Source of the DNA: Bin34 sp963422415
GTDB taxonomy: Bacteria; Chloroflexota; Anaerolineae; Caldilineales; Caldilineaceae
Length of the DNA: 64,000 bases
NCBI GenBank assembly: GCA_963422415.1
Contig: OY729430.1
Location: 3,162,001-3,226,000 of the forward strand
Direction of reading: 5' to 3'
The notes under the pieces were generated by a model that saw nothing but the letters and a program-made list of their open reading frames with translations, was not told the origin of the DNA and made no database searches. This document shows positions 1 through 8,574 of this stretch, piece by piece (the stretch's first letter is position 1; the number at the start of each line of letters is the position of its first letter). The position numbers were made by a program, and so were the translations under genes.

Positions 1-1
1 G

Positions 2-1267
2 TTGATGGAAGACCATGAGACTGCAGCGCAATACCAAGCCCAGGCCGAGGAGGTGGCTTGGCAGGATCGCTTTGATGTCTCCATGACCCGCATGTTCCTT
101 CTCAACAGCGCCGAGGAATGCCAAGAGAGTCGCGCCGTGGCCCAGAAGTGGCTGGATGCCCGTCCCTACAGCATGGCGGCCCAGCGCATGATGGGCGTGG
201 GCTTCATGTGCTCCGAGGATTGGGACGGGGCCATTCCTTTCCTGCAGGTGGTCAACGCGCAGTTGCCGACCTCGGTCACGGATGCGCGGCTGCTAGCCAT
301 TTCCTATGCACGCAACGAGATGAAGTCCGAAGCCACCCAGGCGCTCGCCGATATTCAGAGCTTGGCCTTCAACGACCCGCTCTATTATCAGGCCCAATAT
401 GAACTGAATTTCATTCTGGGCGATCTGGACGCTTCCATAGACAATGCGCAACGGTGGTCCGTCTTCCGTCCCTACAGCTCCGACGCCAACGAAGCGGTGG
501 CGTTTGCCCATCTGTACAACGGAGATCTGGATGCTGCCCGGAAAGCGGCCGAAAACGCCTGGGAAAAAGGGTCCGCCTCGTCCACGGTAGCGAGCATCCT
601 GGGATATTCCCATCTGATACGGGGGGAAATCGATGCCGCGGAGAAGAAGCTGCTGGATGCCGTCAGCAAAGACCCGGACATGTACTTGACCCGGTATTCC
701 CTGTCCCGCCTGTATCTGCATACGAATCGCTGTGAGGAAGGAGAGCCTCACGTGGGGTGGCTGGCCGATCAAGCGGACACCACGGAGGAGAAACTCAATA
801 TCAACAGCGACCTGACGGCCTGCTATGACCGGCGCAAGGTCGCCGAAGACACACAGACTGAACGCATGGCAACGGACTTGGTGCGCGCGCAGGTCTTGGA
901 GGAATTCACGCAACAAGAGATTGAACTGCGCTTCTTCCAGGTCATGGAACGAGCCGACCAGAAGGCATTGGTAGTCCTGATGTCCAGCGCCGAGAGCCCG
1001 GACAGCGTTACATTCCAACGGGAGGAAATCGGCGCCAGCCTGTTTGTCTCCACCTTTCTGCCGTTGATGGAGAGTCAACCCGAGGCCCTGATCATGGTAT
1101 CCGAGCACGAAGGGCAACGCGTCGCCATGATCGTGGTGGATACCGCCAACGCCGCACGCTGGCTCAACAAGCAACTTACCAACGAGCAGTTCATCGGCTC
1201 TTGGCGCCGCGAAGATGCCTCCAACCTGCCGGCAGACATCTTTGCCAATCTGGATGCACAGCAGTGA
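2..1267 (+). CDS. TPR-repeat protein, C-terminal part (probably cut by window edge)
   Basis: The open frame runs from the first bases of the window, so the true start may lie upstream. The 421 visible residues are mainly alpha-helical with repeated A/L/Y/G spacing typical of tetratricopeptide repeats (for example SSTVASILGYSHLIRGEIDA followed by a helix around residues 195-230). TPR arrays are protein-binding scaffolds. The last 120 residues (from about 300) change character, with beta-rich stretches such as ALIMVSEHEGQRVAMIVVDT, and may be a separate small domain. No signal peptide or catalytic motif is visible in this part. It converges on the minus-strand oxidoreductase that ends 27 bp downstream. 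The TPR assignment is fairly safe; the role is unknown. Confidence 0.6.
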   Translation: MMEDHETAAQYQAQAEEVAWQDRFDVSMTRMFLLNSAEECQESRAVAQKWLDARPYSMAAQRMMGVGFMCSEDWDGAIPFLQVVNAQLPTSVTDARLLAISYARNEMKSEATQALADIQSLAFNDPLYYQAQYELNFILGDLDASIDNAQRWSVFRPYSSDANEAVAFAHLYNGDLDAARKAAENAWEKGSASSTVASILGYSHLIRGEIDAAEKKLLDAVSKDPDMYLTRYSLSRLYLHTNRCEEGEPHVGWLADQADTTEEKLNINSDLTACYDRRKVAEDTQTERMATDLVRAQVLEEFTQQEIELRFFQVMERADQKALVVLMSSAESPDSVTFQREEIGASLFVSTFLPLMESQPEALIMVSEHEGQRVAMIVVDTANAARWLNKQLTNEQFIGSWRREDASNLPADIFANLDAQQ

Positions 1268-1294
1268 CCGCGGCGAATTGGCGCGCGGCCGAAC

Positions 1295-2341
1295 CTACTC
1301 CAAAGGGACCTGCTGTCCGGTCGCCGCGCTGGTCAGCAGGCCCTCCATCATCCGCTGCACCTGCAGGCCGTGGCGGAGCGGCGCGCGGCATGCCGCGCCA
1401 TCCAGAATGCAGGCCACGAAGTGGTTCGCGATGTTCTGCCAAGCCGCGCGGTCGTTCTCTGGCATCTCCACCTCCACGTTGCGATGGTTCCCGTTGACGG
1501 TCTTGAAGATCGTCAACGGGGACAACGTGGCGCCGGCCGCGGTGCCGAAGAGTTCGATCTGCAGTTCAGGTCGTTGATGAGAGGCCCAGAAACTCTCGAT
1601 GATCAGGCCGGCCCCGTTGGCAAAGCGAACGAGGCCGCCGCCGTAGTCGTCCGCGGCATACTGGCTCCAATATTCCCGCGTCAACTCCGGGCCAGGGCCA
1701 AAGTACCCTTCTCCCCTAGGTCCGAACTGGGCTCCTGCCACTCCTGTTACTGAGACCGGAGCGGGCAGGCCCATGATCCACCAGGCTGCATCCAGACAGT
1801 GGACTCCCATGTCCCGAAAGGCTCCGCCTCCCTTCTGAATAAATCCCAGACTCCAGTTGGGAATGCCGCTCCGCCGAATGCTACGGGCCTTGGCGTAGTA
1901 GATTTCACCGAAGGAGCCGGCCTGAGCCATGTGGCCCAAGTACTGTACCTGCGGGGCGAAACGAGTGGAAAGAGACATCATGTTCACCACGCCCGACGCC
2001 TCGGCAACAGTCACCAGTTCCTCGGCTGGTTGCACTGCATCCGCCAGTGGCTTGGTCACCATGACATGCTTGTCGTGGCGGACAGCCTCCAGGGCCACGG
2101 GTACATGCCACTGGTTGGGGGTGCCTACAAAGACGGCATCCACCTCGGGATGGGCGCACATTGCCTTGTGGTCCGTGAAGCGGAGCGGCGGGTTCTGGGG
2201 CAGCTGCGCAGCGACCTCCTCCATGCGTTCCGGCATCAGATCACACAGCGCGATCACCCGACATCGGGGGTTGCGGGCCAATGCCATGGCATTGGTCGCA
2301 CCAATGCCCATGCCCACGATTCCAACTCTGACTTCTGTCAT
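1295..2341 (-). CDS. Gfo/Idh/MocA family NAD(P)-dependent oxidoreductase
   Basis: 348 residues, the usual length for the family. The N-terminus has a Rossmann dinucleotide motif (VGIVGMGIGATNAMAL, residues 6-21), then the family pattern EVDAVFVGTPNQWHVPVAL and a TKPLA motif near residue 97 where most members have EKP, so the first catalytic-loop residue is Thr instead of Glu. The C-terminal alpha/beta sheet domain follows (GGGAFRDMGVHCLDAAWW, with the conserved Asp/His pair). Such enzymes oxidise or reduce hydroxyl groups of sugars, inositols or amino sugars in the cytoplasm; the substrate cannot be read from sequence. It is divergent from the sulfotransferase-like gene and convergent with the TPR gene, so it is probably a single-gene unit. 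Confidence 0.85.
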   Translation of the reverse strand: MTEVRVGIVGMGIGATNAMALARNPRCRVIALCDLMPERMEEVAAQLPQNPPLRFTDHKAMCAHPEVDAVFVGTPNQWHVPVALEAVRHDKHVMVTKPLADAVQPAEELVTVAEASGVVNMMSLSTRFAPQVQYLGHMAQAGSFGEIYYAKARSIRRSGIPNWSLGFIQKGGGAFRDMGVHCLDAAWWIMGLPAPVSVTGVAGAQFGPRGEGYFGPGPELTREYWSQYAADDYGGGLVRFANGAGLIIESFWASHQRPELQIELFGTAAGATLSPLTIFKTVNGNHRNVEVEMPENDRAAWQNIANHFVACILDGAACRAPLRHGLQVQRMMEGLLTSAATGQQVPLE

Positions 2342-2479
2342 GGCTTCACCTGGCTACCAGCGGGAATGCAATCAAACGGAATTCTGCCTTAGAATGGTCC
2401 TGATCAACCAAGTGGCCTTCCTGTGAGGACAGGCCATGAACGACTTGTTGACCTTGATTGCCACTCACGACTGCAGGAC

Positions 2480-3226
2480 ATGTACTCCAATCCGCTGCGC
2501 ATCCACATGTGGTCGGGCCCACGCAATGTCTCGACCGCCACCATGTACGCCTTTCGCCAGAGGTCGGACACTCAAGTGTTGGATGAACCGTTGTACTCCA
2601 GCTACCTGACCCAGGTGGATGTGGATCACCCCGGGCGAGCGGAAGTTATTGCCTCGCAAAATCCCAATGGCAACCAAGTGCTGCAGGGGTTGTTGCACGA
2701 TCCCTGCCCCAAGCCCATCCTGTTCGTGAAACACATGGCGCACCATCTGGCAGGGGTGGCCTGGGACTTTCTGGCCCAAGACCGCCATTTTCTGTTGGTG
2801 CGGGATCCCCGATCCATGGTGCCATCCTTGGGCCAAGTACTGGGGCATCCCACAGTGGCCGACACCGGATTGGCCTTGCAAGTGCAAATATTGCAGAAGC
2901 TGCAGGAGTTCGGACATGACCCGCGGGTTGTCGACTCCCGGGAGCTTTTGAGGCATCCCCGTTCCGTGCTGGAGCAGCTGTGCCGCCATCTGGCCATTCC
3001 TTTCGAGGAGACGATGCTGCAATGGCCTGCGGGCCCCAAGCCCGAAGACGGTGTGTGGGCCAAGCACTGGTATGCCAGCTCCCATCGCTCCACTGGATTC
3101 AACCCCTATCAACCGCCAGCCGCCGCGACGCCTGCACACCTGCAGCCACTCTTGGCGGAGTGTCTGCCGTACTATGCGGAACTGAGCCGGCATACGATCC
3201 AAGCCCAAACCCCGGAAAGTCCATGA
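2480..3226 (+). CDS. Sulfotransferase-like P-loop protein coupled to an aminotransferase
   Basis: 248 residues from ATG 2480; an upstream in-frame GTG at 2423 is possible but has weaker family support. The N-terminus has a 5'-PSB-like loop of sulfotransferases (MWSGPRNVSTATMYAF, residues 10-25), followed by VLDEPLYSSYL. A 3'-PB-like segment (FLLVRDPRSMVPSL) lies near residue 108, and the motif GPKPEDGVWAKHWY lies near residue 190. This set of motifs matches, as far as I recall, the N-terminal half of the plant branched-chain-aminotransferase-like proteins (Arabidopsis At3g05190/At5g27410), in which it is fused to an aminotransferase domain. The stop codon overlaps the next gene's ATG by 4 bp (ATGA), so the two are translationally coupled. 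Substrate and reaction are unknown. Confidence 0.8.
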   Translation: MYSNPLRIHMWSGPRNVSTATMYAFRQRSDTQVLDEPLYSSYLTQVDVDHPGRAEVIASQNPNGNQVLQGLLHDPCPKPILFVKHMAHHLAGVAWDFLAQDRHFLLVRDPRSMVPSLGQVLGHPTVADTGLALQVQILQKLQEFGHDPRVVDSRELLRHPRSVLEQLCRHLAIPFEETMLQWPAGPKPEDGVWAKHWYASSHRSTGFNPYQPPAAATPAHLQPLLAECLPYYAELSRHTIQAQTPESP

Positions 3227-4134
3227 GTATCGAGCCGACACTTCCCGATCCACGCAATGCCGACATCCTGATCCATGTGGATGGGGAACTGCGGCCGCGG
3301 GCGGAAGCCAAGATTTCCGTGTTTGACAGCACCGTGCAGGGTGGAGACGCGGTCTGGGAGGGACTTCGGGTCTATCACGGACGGATATTTCAGCTTGAGG
3401 CCCATCTGGACCGCCTCATCGGGTCCGCCAAGGCCCTGTGCTTTGCCGACATTCCCCGCAGGGCCGACATCAAGCAGGCTCTGTTCGAGACTCTGGCCGC
3501 GAACGACATGCGGGATGGGGTGCATGTGCGTCTGACCCTGTCTCGGGGTCGGAAGGTGACCTCCGGCATGGACATCCGGTTGAACCAGTACGGCAGCTGC
3601 CTGATTGTGTTGGCGGAGTGGAAGGCTCCGGTCTACAGTCGGGCCGGAATCCGGCTGATCACCTCTTCTTGGCGACGCAATTCACCCCAATGCATCGACT
3701 CCAAAATTCACCACAACAACCTTATCAACAACATTCTGGCCAAGATCGAGGCGAATGTCGCCGGCGTCGAGGACGCCTTGATGCTGGACCTGGAAGGGTA
3801 TCTGGCAGAAACCAATGCCACGAACCTGTTCCTGGTCGCAAAAGGCGTCTTGCTGACTCCACACGCCGACCACTGCCTGCCGGGAATCACGCGGGGCGTG
3901 GTCTTGGAGATGGCTCACGGACATGGCTACCCGGCACTTGAGAAACGGCTGTCCCTTAGCGAGGTCTACGCGGCGGACGAGTGCTTCACCACAGGCACCA
4001 TGGGGGAACTCACCCCCGTTCTGGAAGTCGACGGACGCACCATTGGTTCCGGCAGGCCAGGCGATGTCACGCGGGAACTGCAAGCCCTGTATGACCAACG
4101 GACCGCTGGCTCGGGAGAGCCGTTGCCGTTCTAA
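3223..4134 (+). CDS. Class IV PLP aminotransferase, branched-chain/D-amino-acid type
   Basis: 303 residues, the normal size for fold-type IV transaminases. The PLP lysine is K161 in DSKIHHNNLINNIL, and the glutamate of the class IV signature lies in YLAETNATNLFLV near residue 195. The TTGTMGELTPV segment that binds the cofactor phosphate lies near 260. The start ATG at 3223 overlaps the stop of the sulfotransferase-like gene, which fixes the start and implies coupled translation. The family includes IlvE, D-alanine transaminase and aminodeoxychorismate lyase. No other isoleucine/valine gene is nearby, so an IlvE housekeeping role is not implied. The sequence is especially close in motif order to the C-terminal half of the plant fused proteins mentioned for its partner. 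Substrate is unassigned. Confidence 0.9.
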   Translation: MSIEPTLPDPRNADILIHVDGELRPRAEAKISVFDSTVQGGDAVWEGLRVYHGRIFQLEAHLDRLIGSAKALCFADIPRRADIKQALFETLAANDMRDGVHVRLTLSRGRKVTSGMDIRLNQYGSCLIVLAEWKAPVYSRAGIRLITSSWRRNSPQCIDSKIHHNNLINNILAKIEANVAGVEDALMLDLEGYLAETNATNLFLVAKGVLLTPHADHCLPGITRGVVLEMAHGHGYPALEKRLSLSEVYAADECFTTGTMGELTPVLEVDGRTIGSGRPGDVTRELQALYDQRTAGSGEPLPF

Positions 4135-4203
4135 TGCCCCTTGTCCCTACACAGAAAACGCTGCTGGCGAACTTCCGTACCCAAGAAACAAGGAGCAAAA
4201 TCC

Positions 4204-5079
4204 TTGACCAATCTGTTCTATCCCTATCGAGATGTCTTTTGGAAAGGCATGTCTCTTTACTTCAAGGGGTTGCGCGCCTTTGTGGCGGACCGCCTGCAAC
4301 AAAGAGGCGGCATCGAAGCCCAAGCCATGATCCGGCGGTCTCTCTACAGTAGCGGCAAAACCATCTTTGAAGACAATCTGGAAGCCACGAGAGGCGATTG
4401 GAAATCTGCTCTTGACATCGTGCACCTGGCCCCCATCATCCAGGCCCATTGGCAGGATCTGTTCAGCTTGGAATTCCAGGGGATCGAGCCGATCCCCAAG
4501 CATCTTGGCAAACTCACAGAAGCACGCAACCTCTATGCCCACGATCTGACGGGCGACATGAATCGGGCCTATGTAAGAAATTGTCTGAACTTGATGGGCA
4601 AGGTACTGCTGGCGATTGGACGTCGGGATCTTTACACACAGATCCAAGACGTCTCCGGACAGCTGGGCGGTTCCTCAATCAAGGAAGGTCAGGGCTTGTT
4701 GCAATTGACCCTTGCGCCAATTGCATTGAACCAGCTGTTGCGCGAGTGGTACTGGGAACGTCTAGCGCCCAAATTTCATGTATCCGTCGAGACTCTATGG
4801 CGGGATATGGAGAAGGGGCAAAGAAAACACAGAGCCGGCCTGCAATGCCGACAGGAGCTGCAAGACAGCTTGGCCCAAGGAATCGCGGACAGAGTGTTTG
4901 GGCGGGCAGATGGGTATGATCCAGACACTGGCAGCTATCGTGGATTGACGCTGGGTCTGGACCACCCGTTGGCGGTTTTCCTGCCCCAACTGGTTACCGG
5001 GGAAACATTGATTGTCAACGCCGACTGGGCCGAGATGCATTTGGATGGCAAGGAGTCTCTGTATGCCCATTCCCGCTGA
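4204..5079 (+). CDS. Swt1-type HEPN domain protein
   Basis: 291 residues if translation begins at TTG 4204, which is preceded at good distance by AAGGAG; an ATG at 4141 has no ribosome-binding site. The first 120 residues resemble the HEPN domain found next to Swt1 RNases: helices with FWKGMSLYFKGLRAFV, then EARNLYAHD, giving an intact R-x4-H motif (R108, H113), the usual RNase active-site signature of HEPN proteins. The remaining 170 residues are not recognised. No MNT nucleotidyltransferase or other antitoxin lies beside it. It starts 69 bp after the aminotransferase on the same strand and may be co-transcribed. Possible roles include an RNA-targeting defence or stress nuclease; this is inference from the domain. 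Confidence 0.65.
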   Translation: MTNLFYPYRDVFWKGMSLYFKGLRAFVADRLQQRGGIEAQAMIRRSLYSSGKTIFEDNLEATRGDWKSALDIVHLAPIIQAHWQDLFSLEFQGIEPIPKHLGKLTEARNLYAHDLTGDMNRAYVRNCLNLMGKVLLAIGRRDLYTQIQDVSGQLGGSSIKEGQGLLQLTLAPIALNQLLREWYWERLAPKFHVSVETLWRDMEKGQRKHRAGLQCRQELQDSLAQGIADRVFGRADGYDPDTGSYRGLTLGLDHPLAVFLPQLVTGETLIVNADWAEMHLDGKESLYAHSR

Positions 5080-5314
5080 ACGACATGGCAAGAGTGTCGT
5101 CACATCAATACCCTACGGGAAACAAGGAGGGCGGGCTTGCATCAATCGCAACCCAGCCAACACCTGTACATACAGGCATCCCGCGATCGCTAGGCCACCA
5201 CGCGTTCCGCCCACTCCGGAATGCCGTCCAGTGGCGCCCCAGACTATCAAGCCACTCGTCTGGCTGCGCTGTGTTGGGAAGCAAAGAAGGCCAAGCAGGA
5301 CATGGACCCCCCCT

Positions 5315-5575
5315 GCACCACAGTCAAGAACGATTGCGCTGCGTCGGGGGATTCCCATTGCGCATCAATTCAAATCCCGATTGACATCCTTGAGTTCCAA
5401 GGGGTGACTGCCCAAGTCGTGCAGCTTGAAGACGCCAGCCTGGCAGCGCTCGATCAGCCGAGGAATATCAAGAGCCGGAATGCTGCCACCAGCAGGGACG
5501 CTGGCAATGTACCAGACCCTGAATGGTTCATCCGGCGCAAGGAAATTCCCCATCCTCCCAAGATTCCTGCGCCGC
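5315..5575 (-). pseudogene. 3' remnant of a zinc-dependent alcohol dehydrogenase
   Basis: On the minus strand the translation around 5575-5365 reads like the C-terminal end of a medium-chain dehydrogenase: a GS..P..DIPRL segment (GGSIPALDIPRLIERCQAG) followed by a KLHDLGSHPLELKDVN stretch that matches the usual pattern before the last helix. The continuation (FELMRNGNPP, then RSAIVL) is found only by changing frame twice near 5340-5365. The N-terminal domains with the zinc ligands are missing. It is therefore a decayed fragment, not a gene. It lies between the HEPN gene and the hydroxyacid dehydrogenase cluster and may once have belonged to that catabolic cluster. Nothing else is recognisable in 5080-5618. 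Confidence 0.55.
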
Positions 5576-5618
5576 GGCCAAGGGGACAAATGCCGCCTGT
5601 CCAACTCCCTGTTGGACG

Positions 5619-6569
5619 TCAATGGGCGAGATATCCACTGGTCTTCCCCACCACATTGTGCAAAGGAGATCCTTGTGCAAAGCGGACAATGTTTTCCGTC
5701 AAAATTCCCACGTGCCTTTCTCGGATGTGAGAGCTGACCGCAGCGGAATGAGGCGTGATGATCACGTTTGGCATCGCCCACAGGGGATGATCCACAGGCA
5801 GCGGCTCCGTCTCAAAGACATCAAGTCCCGCTCCGGCGATGGCTTCGGCCTCCAATGCTTCCACCAAGGCATCCAGGCTCAGTAGTACACCCCGCCCTAT
5901 GTTGATCAGATAGGCGCTGTCCGGCATCAGGGCAAGTTCGCGCCGGCCTATGAGCCCTGTGGTCTCCGGTGTATGCGGCACGCAAAGTGTCAGGAAGTCC
6001 GACTTTTCCAAGACCCGGTCCAAATCATCGGGTTTCAGCAATACATCGACTCCTTCAGGAGGCGCGATGTCTCGGGCCTCAACGCCCCAGACTTCCATGC
6101 CCAGGGCCTTGCCTTTGCGGGCCACTTCCGCTCCAATACCCCCCAGACCTACCACTCCCAGTACGCTGGCGGCCAAGTGGCGCACAGGAACGCCTTTTCG
6201 CCAGACATGATTCATCTGGTGATACCGGTATACATGGAAGCCGCGGGCAAACATAAGCAGATATGTCAAGGCGTGGTCCGAGATCACGTCACTGTATATC
6301 CCAGCCATATTCGTCAAAACCACGTCACTTTCGGCCAACGCCGGAAAAATAAAGTTCTCTAGGCCTGCCACGGGCGCCTGCACCCATTCCAGTCTCCTAG
6401 CCCAAGAGAACAGGGCGGGGGTCAGATTTCCGTAAAACGCCTCCGCGTCCATTATCTCCCGCCCAGCCTGCTCTTCGGTTTTGGCATTGACCAGCCGCAC
6501 GTCTGGCACCTGCCGCTGCATATCTTGCAATTCCTCTTGGGTAAGTTCATTGAACAGCACTATCTTCAT
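5619..6569 (-). CDS. D-isomer-specific 2-hydroxyacid dehydrogenase
   Basis: 316 residues. The NAD-binding motif VLGVVGLGGIGAEVARKGKAL lies in the middle of the chain, as is usual for the family. The catalytic arginine is in LINIGRG, the glutamate in DVFETEPLP and the histidine in VIITPHSAA. These enzymes reduce a 2-keto acid to the D-2-hydroxy acid (or the reverse) with NAD(P)H in the cytoplasm. The start ATG overlaps the stop of the upstream Gfo/Idh/MocA gene by 4 bp, so both are in one operon with the SDR and the enolase-superfamily dehydratase. The context suggests catabolism of a sugar acid or related hydroxy acid; the exact substrate is not visible. Confidence 0.87.
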   Translation of the reverse strand: MKIVLFNELTQEELQDMQRQVPDVRLVNAKTEEQAGREIMDAEAFYGNLTPALFSWARRLEWVQAPVAGLENFIFPALAESDVVLTNMAGIYSDVISDHALTYLLMFARGFHVYRYHQMNHVWRKGVPVRHLAASVLGVVGLGGIGAEVARKGKALGMEVWGVEARDIAPPEGVDVLLKPDDLDRVLEKSDFLTLCVPHTPETTGLIGRRELALMPDSAYLINIGRGVLLSLDALVEALEAEAIAGAGLDVFETEPLPVDHPLWAMPNVIITPHSAAVSSHIRERHVGILTENIVRFAQGSPLHNVVGKTSGYLAH

Positions 6570-7693
6570 GTCCGCTGCCCTGCCTCCTTGGGTTTCCGCA
6601 TACGTCCCGCCACGAGAAATTCCTCGAGGTGGATCCGGCGACCTGACATTTCATGGGAGGCATTGGCCGCCAGCACGCTGGCCAGACTGTGCAGGCCATC
6701 TTCAAACGGAGACTTCATCAAGACAGGATCCTGCCGCTGAATAGCCGTGATGAACCCCTGAGCAAACCGGTAGGTGCCTTCTTCGGGCGTTCCCTGCCAA
6801 AGGACAGAGGCATGAGGCGTCGAGCCTGCGTAGACAGACACCTGGTCCGGCGCAATGGTCACCTGGCTTTGAGTACAGAAAATCCGATGATCGGACAGCA
6901 GATTCTGGACTTTGCTGACCCGAGACAACACCAAGTTGCCCACCAGCCCGCCCTCAAAGCCAAACTGCACACTGTAGGCATAGGGGTTGTCCGCCTGATC
7001 CACTACCTCTGCCGAGGGACGGGGTACATAGGCCGCCTGGACCCAATCCACCTCGCCAAACCAGTAGCGCCAGAGGTCCAAGGGATGAATGCCGGCTTCC
7101 ACGACGGTAGCGCCGGACCAAGCCTGACTGGCGGCCCAGACCCGATTGGCAGGCCCGCCCAAGGTCCGGGTGTCGGTATGCTTGACATCGTGCCGTTCTA
7201 GGGACGCGTGAAAGGCGTAGGTGGCAAAGACGGGCCGTCGCTTCTGCACATACGCGTGGACCGCCGCATGCCTAGGATCATATCTCTGCTGAAAACCGCA
7301 GCAGGCCATGATCCCGGCGGCCTCAATGGCATCGCCCATTTGCTGCGCCTGGGCGATGTCAAGACTCATCGGCTTCTCCACCATCAGGTGAATGCCTTCT
7401 CCGGCGGCCTGTACCACCTCCCGCTTGTGCAGACTGGGTGGAATGGCCAGAAAAAGCGCCTGGCAGATGGCAGGATCGCAAACCTCGGCAAAGGACCGGG
7501 TGCGGAGCAATGAATCGACATCCAAGTCGGAGACGAAACTCTTGAGTTTCGCCTCTTCCAGATTGGCGGGAGAGACATCGCACAGCGCGGCGATGTGGAC
7601 CCGGCCCTCGGCTTGCAAACGCACCAGCGCCGCCAGATGCTGCAGGCCTCTCTGACCCAGGCCCACCACTCCAACTTTCAAGGGCACGGCCAT
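6566..7693 (-). CDS. Gfo/Idh/MocA family oxidoreductase
   Basis: 375 residues with the family layout: Rossmann motif VGVVGLGQRGLQHLAAL near the N-terminus, the canonical EKP motif in IHLMVEKPMSLD near residue 107, and the second domain with VVEAGIHPLDLWRYWFG. It acts on a sugar or polyol derivative using NAD(P). It differs clearly from the first family member at 1295-2341, in which EKP is replaced by TKP, so the two are not recent duplicates. It is 4 bp downstream of the SDR gene and overlaps the following hydroxyacid dehydrogenase by ATGA, placing it inside a tightly packed four-gene catabolic operon transcribed from near 9765. Confidence 0.85.
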   Translation of the reverse strand: MAVPLKVGVVGLGQRGLQHLAALVRLQAEGRVHIAALCDVSPANLEEAKLKSFVSDLDVDSLLRTRSFAEVCDPAICQALFLAIPPSLHKREVVQAAGEGIHLMVEKPMSLDIAQAQQMGDAIEAAGIMACCGFQQRYDPRHAAVHAYVQKRRPVFATYAFHASLERHDVKHTDTRTLGGPANRVWAASQAWSGATVVEAGIHPLDLWRYWFGEVDWVQAAYVPRPSAEVVDQADNPYAYSVQFGFEGGLVGNLVLSRVSKVQNLLSDHRIFCTQSQVTIAPDQVSVYAGSTPHASVLWQGTPEEGTYRFAQGFITAIQRQDPVLMKSPFEDGLHSLASVLAANASHEMSGRRIHLEEFLVAGRMRKPKEAGQRT

Positions 7694-7697
7694 TTGC

Positions 7698-8507
7698 TCA
7701 GGCCCACGCCCCCTTGGCCATCATGCCGCCGTCCACGTTCACGTAGCTGCCGGTCATGAAGGAAGCTCGGTCCGTAGCTAGAAAGGTGACGACACTGGCG
7801 ATTTCCACAGGCTGCGCGATACGGCCGATGGGATGACACTCGGCCCATTCCGTTCTCAATTCGTCCACTGAGGACACCCCTTCGCGAATCGACGCCGCGG
7901 CGGCTTCGGCCACCAGCGGCGTGTCCACCGTACCCGGGTTGACGGCCAAGACCCTGATATTGTCCTCAGCATAGTCCAAACACAGATTGCGGGTCAGAGA
8001 CAGAATGCCGCCCTTGCTGGCCGCGTAGGCGGGAACCTGATTGGCCGACATCAGGCCCTGAACACTGGCGGTGTTGATAATAACCCCGCCTCCAGCGGCC
8101 TGCATATGGGGAATGACGTACTTGCACATGAGAAAGGCGCTCTTGAGATTCACGTCCAAGATACGGTCCCACATTTCCTCCGGCATCTCATGGGCGCGCA
8201 GATAGGAATTGGCAGGCTGAATCCCCACATTGTTGCAGAGCACATCGACTCGACCCCAGTCGTCAGCGACTCTCTGCACCAGATCCACACAGGCGTTGGC
8301 CTGGGACACGTCCGCATGGTGGTACTGCACCGGTCCTGCACGGTCCTGCGCCAACCGCTGGATCTCGGCCCCGGCGAAATCGTCCACATCGACCGTGGCG
8401 ACCTTGGCTCCTTCGGCGCTGAAGGCCAGGGTGATGGCCCTGCCGATGCCCTTCGCCCCTCCGGTGACAATGACCACCTTGTCCCTGTTGTCGTCTCCTG
8501 TCCCCAT
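7698..8507 (-). CDS. Short-chain dehydrogenase/reductase (SDR)
   Basis: 269 residues from the ATG at 8507, chosen because GAGGAG lies just upstream; a longer frame reaching 8606 would overlap the preceding gene and lacks family support. Cofactor motif TGGAKGIGRAI is at the N-terminus. NNVGIQP, the catalytic serine in INTASVQGLM and the YxxxK pair in AYAASKGGI follow, ending in FMTGSYVNVDGG, all typical of classical SDRs of the FabG/sugar-alcohol dehydrogenase type. It uses NAD(P) to oxidise or reduce a hydroxyl/keto group in the cytoplasm. In this operon, between a sugar-acid dehydratase and two other oxidoreductases, it is most likely a sugar or sugar-acid dehydrogenase. Confidence 0.85.
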   Translation of the reverse strand: MGTGDDNRDKVVIVTGGAKGIGRAITLAFSAEGAKVATVDVDDFAGAEIQRLAQDRAGPVQYHHADVSQANACVDLVQRVADDWGRVDVLCNNVGIQPANSYLRAHEMPEEMWDRILDVNLKSAFLMCKYVIPHMQAAGGGVIINTASVQGLMSANQVPAYAASKGGILSLTRNLCLDYAEDNIRVLAVNPGTVDTPLVAEAAAASIREGVSSVDELRTEWAECHPIGRIAQPVEIASVVTFLATDRASFMTGSYVNVDGGMMAKGAWA

Positions 8508-8574
8508 GAGTTTTCTCCTCTTCGTTCTGGCAGAGCGTGGCAACGGTCCAGTACAGTTCGGCCAAGGCTGCCAC

